Shown: positions 1 through 7,590 of the stretch, in pieces
Layout of the letters: each line of letters begins with the position of its first letter
How positions within the stretch are numbered: position 1 is the stretch's first letter
NCBI GenBank assembly: GCA_947259295.1
Contig: CAMYMG010000059.1
Span: forward strand, 1 to 35,643
Length of the DNA: 35,643 nucleotides
Direction: 5' to 3'
DNA from: an uncultured Rhizobiaceae bacterium
GTDB taxonomy: Bacteria; Pseudomonadota; Alphaproteobacteria; Rhizobiales; Rhizobiaceae
Program-made: the position numbers and the translations under genes
Notes under the pieces: generated by a model
What the model was told of the DNA's origin: nothing
Seen by the model: only the letters and a program-made list of their open reading frames with translations
Database searches by the model: none

Positions 1-149
1 AGCACGATGCGGTCGGCGCCGCGCACCCGTTCGGCGTCGGCGGTGAGCTCGATGTCGGCGGCAATGCCGGCCTCGCGCGCGGCGCGCTCGAAGGCCTTGG
101 TCGCCGAGCGCAGATTGCCCGAACCGTAGTCGATGATGGCAACCCGCAT
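1..149 (-). CDS. hisH: Imidazole glycerol phosphate synthase subunit HisH (N-terminal part, cut by window edge)
   Basis: The glutaminase subunit of IGP synthase supplies ammonia to HisF in histidine biosynthesis. Only the first 49 or so residues are in the window. They read MRVAIIDYGSGNLRSATKAF, the typical HisH start with its conserved DYGxGNL(R/H)S motif of the class I glutamine amidotransferase fold. The catalytic Cys/His/Glu lie beyond the edge and cannot be checked. The ATG at 147-149 follows the stop codon of the DUF2628 gene by one base, so translation is probably coupled. Gene order hisB-DUF2628-hisH on the minus strand is a rhizobial his operon arrangement. Confidence 0.93.
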   Translation of the reverse strand, partial: MRVAIIDYGSGNLRSATKAFERAAREAGIAADIELTADAERVRGADRIV

Positions 150-150
150 G

Positions 151-630
151 TCAGGTCTTTCCGGGGTAGCTGAACAGGCCGAGCGCCGGGCCGGAGGCGA
201 CGGGCTGCCTGAGCTGCGGCTGGAGTGCCGGGACGACCGTTTCCCGCACGGCGTGCTCGGGCGTCGCACCGGCAAGGTAGCGGATCTCGGCCTCGTCGCG
301 GCTGGCTGCCTCGATGACGCCCCACTGACGCCAGCCGCGGCGGCTCAGCGCGGCGACCCGCAAGGCCGCGCCCTCCAGCCCGACATAGATCGAAACCAGC
401 AGCGACAGCGCACCGCCGGCGAGGCCAAAGCCGGCGATTTCGCCAAGCGCAGTCACAAGCAGGCTGGCGGAAAGTGCCAGCGCCGCCTCGATCCACAGCC
501 TGTGCCACAGCAGCCAGAGCGGCGGCAGCAGGAAGGCGATCACGGAGAATGCGTCGCGCACCAGCACGGCGCGCGTTTTTGCTTCGCTGCCTTCTGCCCC
601 CGGCGGCTCCATGACGACATAAACGGCCAT
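151..630 (-). CDS. DUF2628 domain membrane protein in the his operon
   Basis: A 159-residue protein of unknown function. It starts MAVYVVMEPPG and continues into an early conserved segment (VRDAFSVIAFLLPPLWLLWHR) and two to three hydrophobic helices (about residues 27-45, 47-65 and 68-90). The C-terminal part is soluble with a conserved WGVIEA segment, so it is probably anchored in the inner membrane. This matches the DUF2628 family, which in Rhizobiales lies between hisB and hisH. It ends one base before hisH, and its start is two bases from the hisB stop, so it is cotranscribed with histidine genes. Nothing in the sequence shows a direct role in histidine synthesis. Family assignment is from recall of sequence pattern and position. 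Confidence 0.85.
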   Translation of the reverse strand: MAVYVVMEPPGAEGSEAKTRAVLVRDAFSVIAFLLPPLWLLWHRLWIEAALALSASLLVTALGEIAGFGLAGGALSLLVSIYVGLEGAALRVAALSRRGWRQWGVIEAASRDEAEIRYLAGATPEHAVRETVVPALQPQLRQPVASGPALGLFSYPGKT

Positions 631-632
631 TG

Positions 633-1232
633 CTAGCCCTTCAGACTGCCCTTGGTGGAAGGCACCGCGTCCGGCTGGCGCGGATCGCGCTCGGTTGCCG
701 CGCGCAGCACCCGCGCCACCGCCTTGAAGCAGGTCTCGGCGATGTGGTGGTTATTGGCGCCGTAGTGATTGGTGACATGCAGGGTCACGCCGGCATTCTG
801 CGCCAGCGCATGGAAGAATTCACGCACCAGCTCCGTATCGAACGTGCCGATCTTGGGCGCCGAAAACTTCACGTCCCAGACCAGGAAGGGCCGCCCCGAT
901 ACGTCGATGGCGGCGCGCGTCAGAGTCTCGTCCATCGCAAGGTCAATCGAGGCATAGCGCATGATGCCGCGCCGCTCGCCGAGCGCCTGTGACAGCGCCT
1001 GGCCGAGCGCGATGCCGGTATCCTCGACTGTGTGGTGGTCGTCGATGTGCAGGTCGCCCTTGGCGTGCACCGTCATGTCGATCAGCGAATGGCGCGACAG
1101 CTGGTCGAGCATGTGGTCGAAGAAGCCCACCCCGGTCGCCATGTCGGCGCGACCGGTGCCGTCGACGTCGATCGATACGGCGATCTCGGTCTCCTTGGTC
1201 TTGCGGCTGATTTCGGCGGAACGGGAGCTCAT
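633..1232 (-). CDS. hisB: Imidazoleglycerol-phosphate dehydratase HisB
   Basis: Dehydrates imidazole glycerol phosphate to imidazole acetol phosphate, a middle step of histidine biosynthesis in the cytoplasm. The 199-residue length is that of the monofunctional enzyme, without the phosphatase domain of enteric HisB. The two Mn-binding signatures are present: HHTVEDTG near residue 66 and [13 protein letters not shown] near residue 162, plus GVGFFDHML near residue 34. The frame stays open far upstream (to 1700), but the protein [17 protein letters not shown] beginning at 1232 has the family length; the extension runs antisense through hslV and is rejected. It is the first gene of the visible hisB-DUF2628-hisH operon and diverges from hslV across a 190-bp intergenic region. 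Confidence 0.96.
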   Translation of the reverse strand: MSSRSAEISRKTKETEIAVSIDVDGTGRADMATGVGFFDHMLDQLSRHSLIDMTVHAKGDLHIDDHHTVEDTGIALGQALSQALGERRGIMRYASIDLAMDETLTRAAIDVSGRPFLVWDVKFSAPKIGTFDTELVREFFHALAQNAGVTLHVTNHYGANNHHIAETCFKAVARVLRAATERDPRQPDAVPSTKGSLKG

Positions 1233-1332
1233 TCTGGCGGTCCTGCGGTTCGAAAACGTGAGCCTTCTAACAGCATGGCCGGGCGATTGCCAGTTGCGAT
1301 CAGGCGCATGGTTTCCGGCCTGCCGGCACCCT

Positions 1333-1360
1333 TTGCAATCGCCGGGCGGGTGCATACATA
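1333..1360 (+). promoter_or_regulatory. Candidate hslV promoter in the hisB-hslV divergent region
   Basis: The 190-bp gap 1233-1422 must hold divergent promoters. TTGCAA at 1333-1338 and TACATA at 1355-1360 are 16 bases apart and lie about 60 bases before the hslV start, which fits a weak vegetative or heat-shock sigma site. HslVU is heat-shock controlled in many proteobacteria, but the boxes are degenerate. The gap also contains a 9-bp inverted repeat, GGCGATTGC at 1282-1290 and GCAATCGCC at 1335-1343, of unknown meaning. Confidence 0.25.
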
Positions 1361-1422
1361 GGGCGCAACTCTTCCTCGTACCGCGTGGATCGCCTTTTGG
1401 GGCCGCGCGCATCGGAGCACAC

Positions 1423-1977
1423 ATGTCGAACGAACTGACAATGCACGCGACAACCATCGTCACCATCCGCAAGGGCGGCAAGGTGGTGATCGCCGGCGAC
1501 GGCCAGGTGAGCCTTGGCCAGACCATCATGAAGGGCAACGCCAAGAAGGTGCGCCGCCTCGGCAAGGGCAACGTGATCGCCGGCTTCGCCGGGGCCACGG
1601 CCGACGCCTTCACCCTGCTCGAACGCCTCGAGGCGAAGCTCGAGCAGTATCCCGACCAGCTGACGCGCGCCGCCGTCGAACTCGCCAAGGACTGGCGCAC
1701 CGACCGCTATCTGCGCCGGCTCGAGGCGATGATGCTGGTTGCCGACAAGGACGTCTCGCTGGCGCTTACCGGCACCGGCGACGTGCTGGAGCCGGAACAT
1801 GGCGTCATGGCGATCGGCTCGGGCGGCAATTATGCGCTTGCCGCCGCCCGCGCCCTGATGGAAACCGACATGGACGCCGAGGAGATCGCCCGCCGGGCAA
1901 TGAAGATCGCCGCGGAAATCTGCGTCTATACCAATTCCAGCTTCGTCATCGAAACCATCGATGCCGCGAAAGGCTGA
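1423..1977 (+). CDS. hslV: ATP-dependent protease subunit HslV (ClpQ)
   Basis: Proteolytic core of the bacterial HslVU two-component protease; hexamers stack into a dodecamer capped by the HslU ATPase. The 184-residue protein shows the family block [19 protein letters not shown] followed by [33 protein letters not shown] and AIGSGGNYA. The catalytic nucleophile is an N-terminal threonine; here Thr10 is preceded by MSNELTMHA, so a propeptide of nine residues must be removed. The ATG at 1423 has a GGAG at 1413-1416. An internal ATG at 1441 would still leave two residues before the threonine. The last 17 bases overlap the next gene, a GNAT acetyltransferase, and hslU follows only after two further genes. 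Confidence 0.96.
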   Translation: MSNELTMHATTIVTIRKGGKVVIAGDGQVSLGQTIMKGNAKKVRRLGKGNVIAGFAGATADAFTLLERLEAKLEQYPDQLTRAAVELAKDWRTDRYLRRLEAMMLVADKDVSLALTGTGDVLEPEHGVMAIGSGGNYALAAARALMETDMDAEEIARRAMKIAAEICVYTNSSFVIETIDAAKG

Positions 1978-2473
1978 TTTCCAGTACGACTTCCGGGCGG
2001 TCACCGAGGCCGACCTGCCGATGCTCGGCCGCTGGCTGGCCGAGCCTCATGTCGCCGAATGGTGGAGCGAAGGGCCGGAGGCGGCGCTGGCCGAGATCGT
2101 CGAGGCGATGGACAGCGACTCCACCGAACCGCTCATCGTCGAACTCGACGGCAAGCCGATCGGCTACGTCCAGAGCTACGATCCGCATCTCGAGGACGAC
2201 CATCCCTATCAGGACCAGCCCTTCGGCACGCTCGGCATCGACGTTTCGATCGGCGTGCCGGAACTGGTCGGCGTCGGGCATGGGTCGCGCCTGCTGCGTG
2301 CCTTCGCCGAGATTCTGTTCGAGGAAGGCTGTCCGCGCATCGTCATCGATCCCGACCCGGCCAACAAGCGCGCCATCCGCGCCTATGAGAAGGCTGGCTT
2401 CAAGGCCTTCGACGAGCGCACCACCGTCTACGGACCGGCCTTGATGATGGCGCGCGACGCGGACGCCGAATAG
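1961..2473 (+). CDS. GNAT family N-acetyltransferase (AAC(6')-like) between hslV and hslU
   Basis: A 170-residue acetyl-CoA-dependent N-acetyltransferase. The N-terminal block [21 protein letters not shown], the central [22 protein letters not shown] with the GxGxGS-type acetyl-CoA loop (about residues 91-111) and the C-terminal [16 protein letters not shown] are typical of the aminoglycoside 6'-N-acetyltransferase-like subgroup. Chromosomal members of this subgroup are widespread, and their natural substrate is usually unknown; resistance should not be assumed. It starts inside the hslV 3' end with a 17-bp overlap, so it is translationally linked to the protease subunit. In related rhizobia a GNAT gene is often found at this spot. 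Confidence 0.88.
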   Translation: MPRKADFQYDFRAVTEADLPMLGRWLAEPHVAEWWSEGPEAALAEIVEAMDSDSTEPLIVELDGKPIGYVQSYDPHLEDDHPYQDQPFGTLGIDVSIGVPELVGVGHGSRLLRAFAEILFEEGCPRIVIDPDPANKRAIRAYEKAGFKAFDERTTVYGPALMMARDADAE

Positions 2474-2555
2474 GCTCCACCGCCAAGCCTGCTCCAAATT
2501 CCTCGCAAATGTGCTTCTGTCAGCCGATCCGGTGATTCGCATCGTGGAGGGGCAC

Positions 2556-3155
2556 GTGACTCATACTTATCGCCATGGCGAGCCGACCGCCTGGGGCTTC
2601 GAATGGAAGACCGGCCTCGGCATCGCCTTGCTGCTGGTTGCGGCCCAGGCCGCCATCCTGCACCTGATGGGCCGCATCTGGATCTGCAAATGCGGTTACG
2701 TGAAGCTGTGGCACGGCGTGGTGGTCAGTTCGGAGAACTCCCAGCACATCGCCGACTGGTACACGTTCTCCCACGTCATCCACGGCTTCCTGTTCTACTT
2801 CCTGTTCTGGGCCCTGCTGCGCGGTTCGACCCCCTGGACCCGGCTGTCCTTTGCCCTGCTGCTCGAAGCCGCCTGGGAAATTCTCGAAAACAGCCCGATC
2901 ATCATCAACCGCTACCGCGAAGCGACGATCTCGCTCGACTATTTCGGCGACAGCATCATCAACTCGGTGTCCGATACGCTGTTTATGATCGTCGGCTTCG
3001 TCCTGGCGGCGCGGCTTCCGGTCTGGCTGACAATCGTGCTCGCCATCGTCTTCGAGTTGTTCGTCGGCTGGCTGATCCGCGACAATCTTACTCTCAATGT
3101 CCTGATGCTCCTCTATCCGGTCGATGCCGTGAAAGCCTGGCAGGGCGGACTGTGA
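2556..3155 (+). CDS. DUF2585 (UPF0314) integral membrane protein
   Basis: A membrane protein of about 199 residues and unknown function. It carries the family signature [18 protein letters not shown], then [24 protein letters not shown], and later [18 protein letters not shown] and [10 protein letters not shown]. Five hydrophobic segments are visible: one before the CxCGYVK motif, one after the HVIHGF histidines, and three towards the C-terminus. The GTG at 2556 is preceded by GGAGGGG at 2546-2552 and is preferred; an ATG at 2511 in the same frame adds 15 residues and has no good ribosome-binding site. The stop overlaps the next gene by four bases (GTGA). The clustered His, Cys and acidic residues suggest metal or lipid chemistry, but this is speculation. 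Confidence 0.85.
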   Translation: MTHTYRHGEPTAWGFEWKTGLGIALLLVAAQAAILHLMGRIWICKCGYVKLWHGVVVSSENSQHIADWYTFSHVIHGFLFYFLFWALLRGSTPWTRLSFALLLEAAWEILENSPIIINRYREATISLDYFGDSIINSVSDTLFMIVGFVLAARLPVWLTIVLAIVFELFVGWLIRDNLTLNVLMLLYPVDAVKAWQGGL

Positions 3156-4195
3156 CCAAACGCGGGCCCGTCTCCGAAGGCACGCTGGCCAGGGCCGTCG
3201 CAGGTGGCGTCCTGACTGCGGACCAGGTAGATGCGCTGCACGCGCTTGAACTGGAGTCCACCCGCTCTCAGCCATCCGGACCGGCAGACAGCGAGCAGTT
3301 CCGCTTCATCAGCGGTTTCAGCGACATCTTCGTCACCATAGGGTTGGCGCTGTTTCTCGGCGCCCTCGCCTACTTCACCAGCGATTTCGGCGGAAGCATC
3401 GCCGCCGGTGCCATAACCGCGGTTGCGAGTTGGCTGCTCGCCGAATATCTCACGCGCAAGCGGCGCATGGCACTGCCCAGCATCGTTCTGCTGCTGGTCT
3501 TCGCCGCTTCCGTGTTCCTGGCCGTCGCCGAGCCCAGGACCCGGTTTTTCTTCTTCAACCCCAACGTCTGGGGCTGGCCGGCCTTTTTCGCCGGGCTGAT
3601 AACCGCTGCGGCCACCGCGCTCCACTATCGGCGTTTCGGCGTGCCCATCACCATCGCCGCGGGTGCCGCGGCGCTGGTCGCCTCGATCATTGCCCTCTTC
3701 GTCATGCTGGCCCCCGACCTCGCCAGGCAGGCAACAGTCTCGCTGGTCTTCGTCTGCGGCCTCTTCGTGTTCGCCCTTGCGATGCGTTTCGACCTCAGCG
3801 ATCCGGCCAGGCGGACGCGCCGTACCGACATTGCCTTCTGGCTGCACATGCTGGCCGCACCGCTGATCGTCCACCCGCTGGTCAGCGGTTTCGTCGGCGC
3901 CGGCAATCTCGACACCGCGTCCGCGCTCAGCGTTCTAGCCGTCTTCTGCGGTCTTGCACTGGTCGCACTGATCGTCGACCGCCGCGCCATTCTGGTCGCC
4001 GGCCTGTCCTATGCCGGTATCGCCTTCGGCACGCTCGTGTCGAATGCCGGGCTGACCAGCGGCCGGGTTCCGCTCACGCTCCTGGTCCTGGGCGCTCTTG
4101 TCCTGCTGCTAAGCGCCGGCTGGCACGTGCTGCGGCGCGCGCTGCTGACGCTGTTGCCGGTTGCTCTTGTACGCAGGCTTCCGCCCCATACATAA
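3152..4195 (+). CDS. Multi-pass membrane protein of unknown function, DUF2157-like N-terminus
   Basis: 347 residues beginning at a GTG that overlaps the DUF2585 stop codon (GTGA), so the two are translationally coupled. The first 30 or so residues ([25 protein letters not shown]) resemble the short soluble segment that precedes the membrane part of DUF2157-type proteins. The rest has about ten hydrophobic helices separated by short Arg-rich loops, such as TRKRR and RRTRRTD. No catalytic motif or binding signature is visible. An upstream in-frame extension to 2603 only runs through the DUF2585 gene in another frame and is rejected. Its position between hslV and hslU suggests coexpression with the protease, but no functional link can be read. 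Confidence 0.75.
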   Translation: MTKRGPVSEGTLARAVAGGVLTADQVDALHALELESTRSQPSGPADSEQFRFISGFSDIFVTIGLALFLGALAYFTSDFGGSIAAGAITAVASWLLAEYLTRKRRMALPSIVLLLVFAASVFLAVAEPRTRFFFFNPNVWGWPAFFAGLITAAATALHYRRFGVPITIAAGAAALVASIIALFVMLAPDLARQATVSLVFVCGLFVFALAMRFDLSDPARRTRRTDIAFWLHMLAAPLIVHPLVSGFVGAGNLDTASALSVLAVFCGLALVALIVDRRAILVAGLSYAGIAFGTLVSNAGLTSGRVPLTLLVLGALVLLLSAGWHVLRRALLTLLPVALVRRLPPHT

Positions 4196-4225
4196 GCGGC
4201 ACCTTCTGTTTAAAGAGTATTCTTC

Positions 4226-5539
4226 ATGGACACCTTCTCCCCCCGCGAAATTGTTTCAGAACTCGACCGGCACATCATCGGCCAGAACGACGCCAAGCGC
4301 GCCGTCGCTATTGCGCTCCGCAACCGCTGGCGTCGCCAGCAGCTCGACGGCGCGATGCGCGAGGAAGTGATGCCGAAGAACATCCTGATGATCGGACCCA
4401 CCGGCGTTGGTAAGACCGAGATTTCGCGCCGCCTCGCCCGCCTCGCCGGCGCGCCCTTCATCAAGGTCGAGGCAACCAAGTTTACCGAGGTCGGCTATGT
4501 CGGCCGCGACGTCGAGCAGATCATCCGCGATCTCGTAGAGGTCGCGATCGGCCTCGTCCGCGAAAAGATGCGCGAAGACGTCAAGGCGCGCGCCCACATC
4601 AATGCCGAGGAGCGCGTTCTGGAAGCCTTGGTCGGCAAGACGGCGAGCCCGGCGACGCGCGATTCCTTCCGCAAGAAGCTGCGCGACGGCGAACTCGACG
4701 ACAAGGAAATCGAGGTCGAGGTAACCGACACCGGCACCGGCGGCATGCCCGGCTTCGACATTCCCGGCATGCCCGGCGGCAATATCGGCGTGCTCAACAT
4801 CAACGACATGCTGCAGAAGGCGATGGGCGGCGCCAAGACCAAGACGCGTAAGACCACCGTCAAGGAATCCTACGCGGTCCTGATCAACGACGAGTCCGAC
4901 AAGCTGCTGGACCAGGACGAGGTCGTGCGGCGCGCGCTTGAGTCGACCGAGAATGACGGCATCGTCTTCCTCGACGAGATCGACAAGATCGCCGTCCGCA
5001 ACGGCACGATGGGCGCCGGCGTTTCCCGCGAGGGCGTGCAGCGCGACCTGCTGCCGCTGGTCGAGGGCACCACGGTGGCGACCAAATACGGGCCGGTGAA
5101 GACCGACCACATATTGTTCATCGCGTCGGGCGCCTTCCACATCGCCAAGCCGTCGGACCTGCTGCCCGAGTTGCAGGGTCGACTGCCGATCCGTGTCGAG
5201 CTCAGGGCGCTCGAAAAGGACGACTTCGTGCGCATCCTGACCGAGACCGAGGCCAGCCTCATCAAGCAGTATATCGCGCTGATGAACACCGAGGGCGTGA
5301 CCCTGGACTTCACCGACGATGCCATCGATTCGCTCGCCCAGATCGCCGTCGACCTCAACGCCAGCGTCGAGAATATCGGTGCACGGCGGCTGCAGACGGT
5401 GATGGAACGGGTGCTCGACGACATCTCGTTCAACGCGCCCGACAAGAGCGGTACCACCCTCTCCGTCGATGCCGGCTATGTCGAAAAGCATGTCGGCGAC
5501 CTGTCGCGCAACACCGACCTGTCGCGCTTCATCCTCTAG
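4226..5539 (+). CDS. hslU: HslU ATPase, unfoldase subunit of HslVU (ClpY)
   Basis: AAA+ unfoldase that recognises, unfolds and threads substrates into HslV. The 437-residue length matches the family. Visible motifs are Walker [10 protein letters not shown] (about residues 57-65), the pore loop GYVGRD (about 91-96), the I-domain insertion with a Gly/Met-rich stretch (about 170-195), Walker B IVFLDEID (about 246-253) and the sensor region. The C-terminal tail ends DLSRFIL; this tail inserts into HslV and activates it in the known complexes. It lies 30 bases after the membrane-protein gene and 2.2 kb after hslV, rather than directly adjacent as in enterobacteria. A 608-residue antisense frame covering it is a shadow. 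Confidence 0.97.
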   Translation: MDTFSPREIVSELDRHIIGQNDAKRAVAIALRNRWRRQQLDGAMREEVMPKNILMIGPTGVGKTEISRRLARLAGAPFIKVEATKFTEVGYVGRDVEQIIRDLVEVAIGLVREKMREDVKARAHINAEERVLEALVGKTASPATRDSFRKKLRDGELDDKEIEVEVTDTGTGGMPGFDIPGMPGGNIGVLNINDMLQKAMGGAKTKTRKTTVKESYAVLINDESDKLLDQDEVVRRALESTENDGIVFLDEIDKIAVRNGTMGAGVSREGVQRDLLPLVEGTTVATKYGPVKTDHILFIASGAFHIAKPSDLLPELQGRLPIRVELRALEKDDFVRILTETEASLIKQYIALMNTEGVTLDFTDDAIDSLAQIAVDLNASVENIGARRLQTVMERVLDDISFNAPDKSGTTLSVDAGYVEKHVGDLSRNTDLSRFIL

Positions 5540-5573
5540 GCGCGGCCGGCCTGTGTGGCCGGATCGCAGCAGT

Positions 5574-5599
5574 CGCCGGCTTCCCGTCGGGAACCGGCG
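5574..5599 (+). terminator. Strong hairpin downstream of hslU
   Basis: CGCCGG (5574-5579) pairs with CCGGCG (5594-5599), and TTCCC (5581-5585) pairs with GGGAA (5589-5593) inside it, giving an 11-bp stem with a GTC loop and a one-base bulge. A smaller hairpin, CCGGCC-TGTGT-GGCCGG, lies just upstream near 5545-5561. Neither is followed by a T-run, so classical intrinsic termination is doubtful; 3'-end stabilisation or Rho-dependent termination is possible. Confidence 0.35.
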
Positions 5600-5668
5600 G
5601 GCTGTGCTCTCGACTCGGGCGAAAGCTTTACCTAGTTTGCGCGCCATAGCTCGGGGTTGCGGCGCGGA

Positions 5669-6628
5669 ATGATCAGACAGGCATTTTTTGCAGCGTTGCT
5701 GCTCTTCGCTGGCGGCGTTTCGCACGCTGCGGCCGCGACGCTCGTGCCGCCGGGCAACCGCTCGGTCGAGCAGCCCGGCGTTCCCGGCGCCTCGAGCAAG
5801 CGTACAAGCGCCGGCAACACGACATTCGACGCCAAGTACCGCAAGGTCTATGCCTTGCTCAAGAACGACAGGACCCTGCGCTCCAAGATCAGCGCGGCGG
5901 CGCGCGCCTACGGCATCGACCCGCTGCACATTGTCGGCGCCATCGTTGGCGAGCATACCTACAATGTCGACGCCTACGACCGCCTGCAGACCTATTACGT
6001 CAAGGCGATCGCCTATCTCAGCAGCAGCCTGAGCTTCCGCTATGAGGGCGAAGACGTCACCGATTTCGTCAACCGCCCGCAATTCGCCGAATGCCGCGGC
6101 AGTTCCGGCAGCTATGCCTTGTGGACCTGCCGCGAATCCGTCTGGAACCGCTCATTCCGCGGCAAGACCGTGGACGGCACGGCATTTCCGAACGACCGCT
6201 TCAGCGCAACCTTCTTCCAGCCCTTCTATGCGGGCCAGACTTTTGGCCTCGGCCAGCTCAATCCGCTGACGGCGCTGCAGATGAGCGATCTGGTGCATCA
6301 GGTGTCCGGTCTTCCCAAGCTCGATGCCGGCCGGCCGAACCAGGTCTACGAAACCATCATGGATCCGGACCTAACGCTGCCCTACGTCGCCGCGGCGCTG
6401 AAAAAGTCCATCGATGCCTATAACCGGATTGCCGGCTTCGACATTTCGCAGAACCCGGGCATTACCGCCACTCTCTACAATGTCGGTAATCCCGAAGCTC
6501 GCGCAGCGGCCCTGAAGCGCGAGAACCACGCGCGCGCCTCACGCGGCGAGGCGCCGCGCTTTCCCGAGGAGAATTATTACGGCTGGCTGGTCAACGACAA
6601 GCTGCCGGAACTCAAGGCACTGTTCTAA
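5669..6628 (+). CDS. DUF1402 exported protein, lytic-transglycosylase-like
   Basis: A 319-residue protein with a signal peptide (MIRQAFFAALLLFAGGVSHA, then AAA), so probably periplasmic. It matches the DUF1402 family found next to hslU in rhizobia. Three short motifs in order resemble the lysozyme-like SLT fold: an ES-like Glu (GEHTYNVD, Glu95) after the helix AARAYGIDPLHIVGAIVGE, then GLGQLNPLTA (193-202, compare GLMQIxPxTA), then LYNVGNPE (269-276, compare YNAGPG). This suggests a diverged peptidoglycan-cleaving enzyme, which is inference. ATG at 5669 is chosen over an in-frame TTG at 5657 because the protein then starts directly at the signal peptide. It converges on the XRE gene with a 21-bp gap. 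Confidence 0.85.
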   Translation: MIRQAFFAALLLFAGGVSHAAAATLVPPGNRSVEQPGVPGASSKRTSAGNTTFDAKYRKVYALLKNDRTLRSKISAAARAYGIDPLHIVGAIVGEHTYNVDAYDRLQTYYVKAIAYLSSSLSFRYEGEDVTDFVNRPQFAECRGSSGSYALWTCRESVWNRSFRGKTVDGTAFPNDRFSATFFQPFYAGQTFGLGQLNPLTALQMSDLVHQVSGLPKLDAGRPNQVYETIMDPDLTLPYVAAALKKSIDAYNRIAGFDISQNPGITATLYNVGNPEARAAALKRENHARASRGEAPRFPEENYYGWLVNDKLPELKALF

Positions 6629-6649
6629 GGCTTCGGCATGGTGTGAGCC

Positions 6650-7033
6650 CTAGTCGTCGTAACGGCCGGGCGACGGTTTCGTCGAACCGTTAAGGAAGCC
6701 GATCAAGTCCCCAAGCTCCTGTTCCCCCAGCCCCGCGATCTTCTCGGCCAGCAGGTTGGCGAGTTCGGTCGCCGCCGGCGACAGGCCCGCGGTGTCGATC
6801 ACGACCCGCGGATGCGAGTTTTCGGCCAGACGCTGAACTTCCTCGGCATCGTCCCAGATGACATTGAAATAGCCGATGATCTTTTGCGTCAGGGCCCAGG
6901 TCGGCACGCCGCGCCGGCCATGTTCCAGCGCCGAGAGATAGGCCGCGCTGACCCCCAGCGACGCGGCCATGTCCTTCTGACTGACACCCTTGCGCCGCCG
7001 CAGCTCGCGCACCTTCAGGCCGAACGGCGTCAT
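6650..7033 (-). CDS. XRE-family helix-turn-helix transcriptional regulator
   Basis: A 127-residue DNA-binding protein. The N-terminal domain FGLKVRELRRRKGVSQKDMA followed by ASLGVSAAYLSALEHGRRG is a Cro/C1-type helix-turn-helix (about residues 4-60). The remaining 65 residues include a predicted helical segment (PAATELANLLAEKIAGLGEQELGDLIGFL), probably a dimerisation or oligomerisation region. It is the last gene of the Tim44-MltA-Smr-XRE set, and its start overlaps the Smr stop by four bases (ATGA). The same HTH gene follows smr in other Rhizobiales as I recall. Targets are unknown; an envelope-stress role would be a guess from the operon partners. Confidence 0.9.
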   Translation of the reverse strand: MTPFGLKVRELRRRKGVSQKDMAASLGVSAAYLSALEHGRRGVPTWALTQKIIGYFNVIWDDAEEVQRLAENSHPRVVIDTAGLSPAATELANLLAEKIAGLGEQELGDLIGFLNGSTKPSPGRYDD

Positions 7034-7590
7034 TCGGCCCTGCCCTGGCGGCGCAGGCGCACATAGAGCGCGCCGCTGCCGCCATGATTTCGAGCCGCAT
7101 GGTCATGGCTCGACACCAGGGTCCGGAAGGGTGCCGTTGCCAGCCAGGCCGGCACCATGCGGCGCAGCACGCCGTCGCCACCGGACGACGAGCCCTTGCC
7201 GGTGATCACCAGCACGTAGCGCAAGCCGCCGGCGTGGGCGCGCAGCAGGAAGGAATGCAGCAGGAAATAGGCCTCGTCCTGGCTCATGCCGTGCAAATCC
7301 ACCCGACCCTCGATCGGCACGCGGCCCTTGGCCAGCTTGTCAAGCGTCGGCCGGTCGATGACATGTTTCGGGGCGGGTTTTGGCGGCACGGCCGCAGGTT
7401 TCGCGGCACCGGGCGACGCTGTCTTCGACGCCCCCGCCGGCTTAGCGGCCGGTGGCGCGGGCTTCGGCGGGGCCGGCGTGTCGGGAATATCGTTCGCCTT
7501 GCGGCCCTTCAGCGGAACGGCGGAGCGCGCCACCAGGGTCCAGAGTACCCGGTCCTCGTCGCTGAGCTTCTTGGAAGGGCGCTGGCTCAT
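7030..7590 (-). CDS. Smr/MutS2 domain protein
   Basis: 186 residues. The N-terminal half is a low-complexity linker rich in Pro, Ala and Lys (about residues 35-78). The C-terminal half is a Smr domain (about 90-180) with the signatures VDLHGMSQDEA, ITGKGSSSGGDGVLRRMVPAWL and HGGSGALYVRLRR. Smr domains of this stand-alone type bind or nick nucleic acids in the families studied; more recently some were found to act on stalled ribosomes or mRNA. The domain's LDxH-like motif is represented by the VDLHG segment. It overlaps mltA and the XRE gene by four bases on each side, so these genes form one translationally coupled unit. Precise function unknown. Confidence 0.9.
   Translation of the reverse strand: MSQRPSKKLSDEDRVLWTLVARSAVPLKGRKANDIPDTPAPPKPAPPAAKPAGASKTASPGAAKPAAVPPKPAPKHVIDRPTLDKLAKGRVPIEGRVDLHGMSQDEAYFLLHSFLLRAHAGGLRYVLVITGKGSSSGGDGVLRRMVPAWLATAPFRTLVSSHDHAARNHGGSGALYVRLRRQGRAE

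Noticed and set aside
4256..6082. 608-codon minus-strand open frame
   Set aside because: It lies antisense to hslU and DUF1402, is rich in repeated Asp/Ala/Gly/Leu without family motifs, and is the usual shadow of high-GC codon use.
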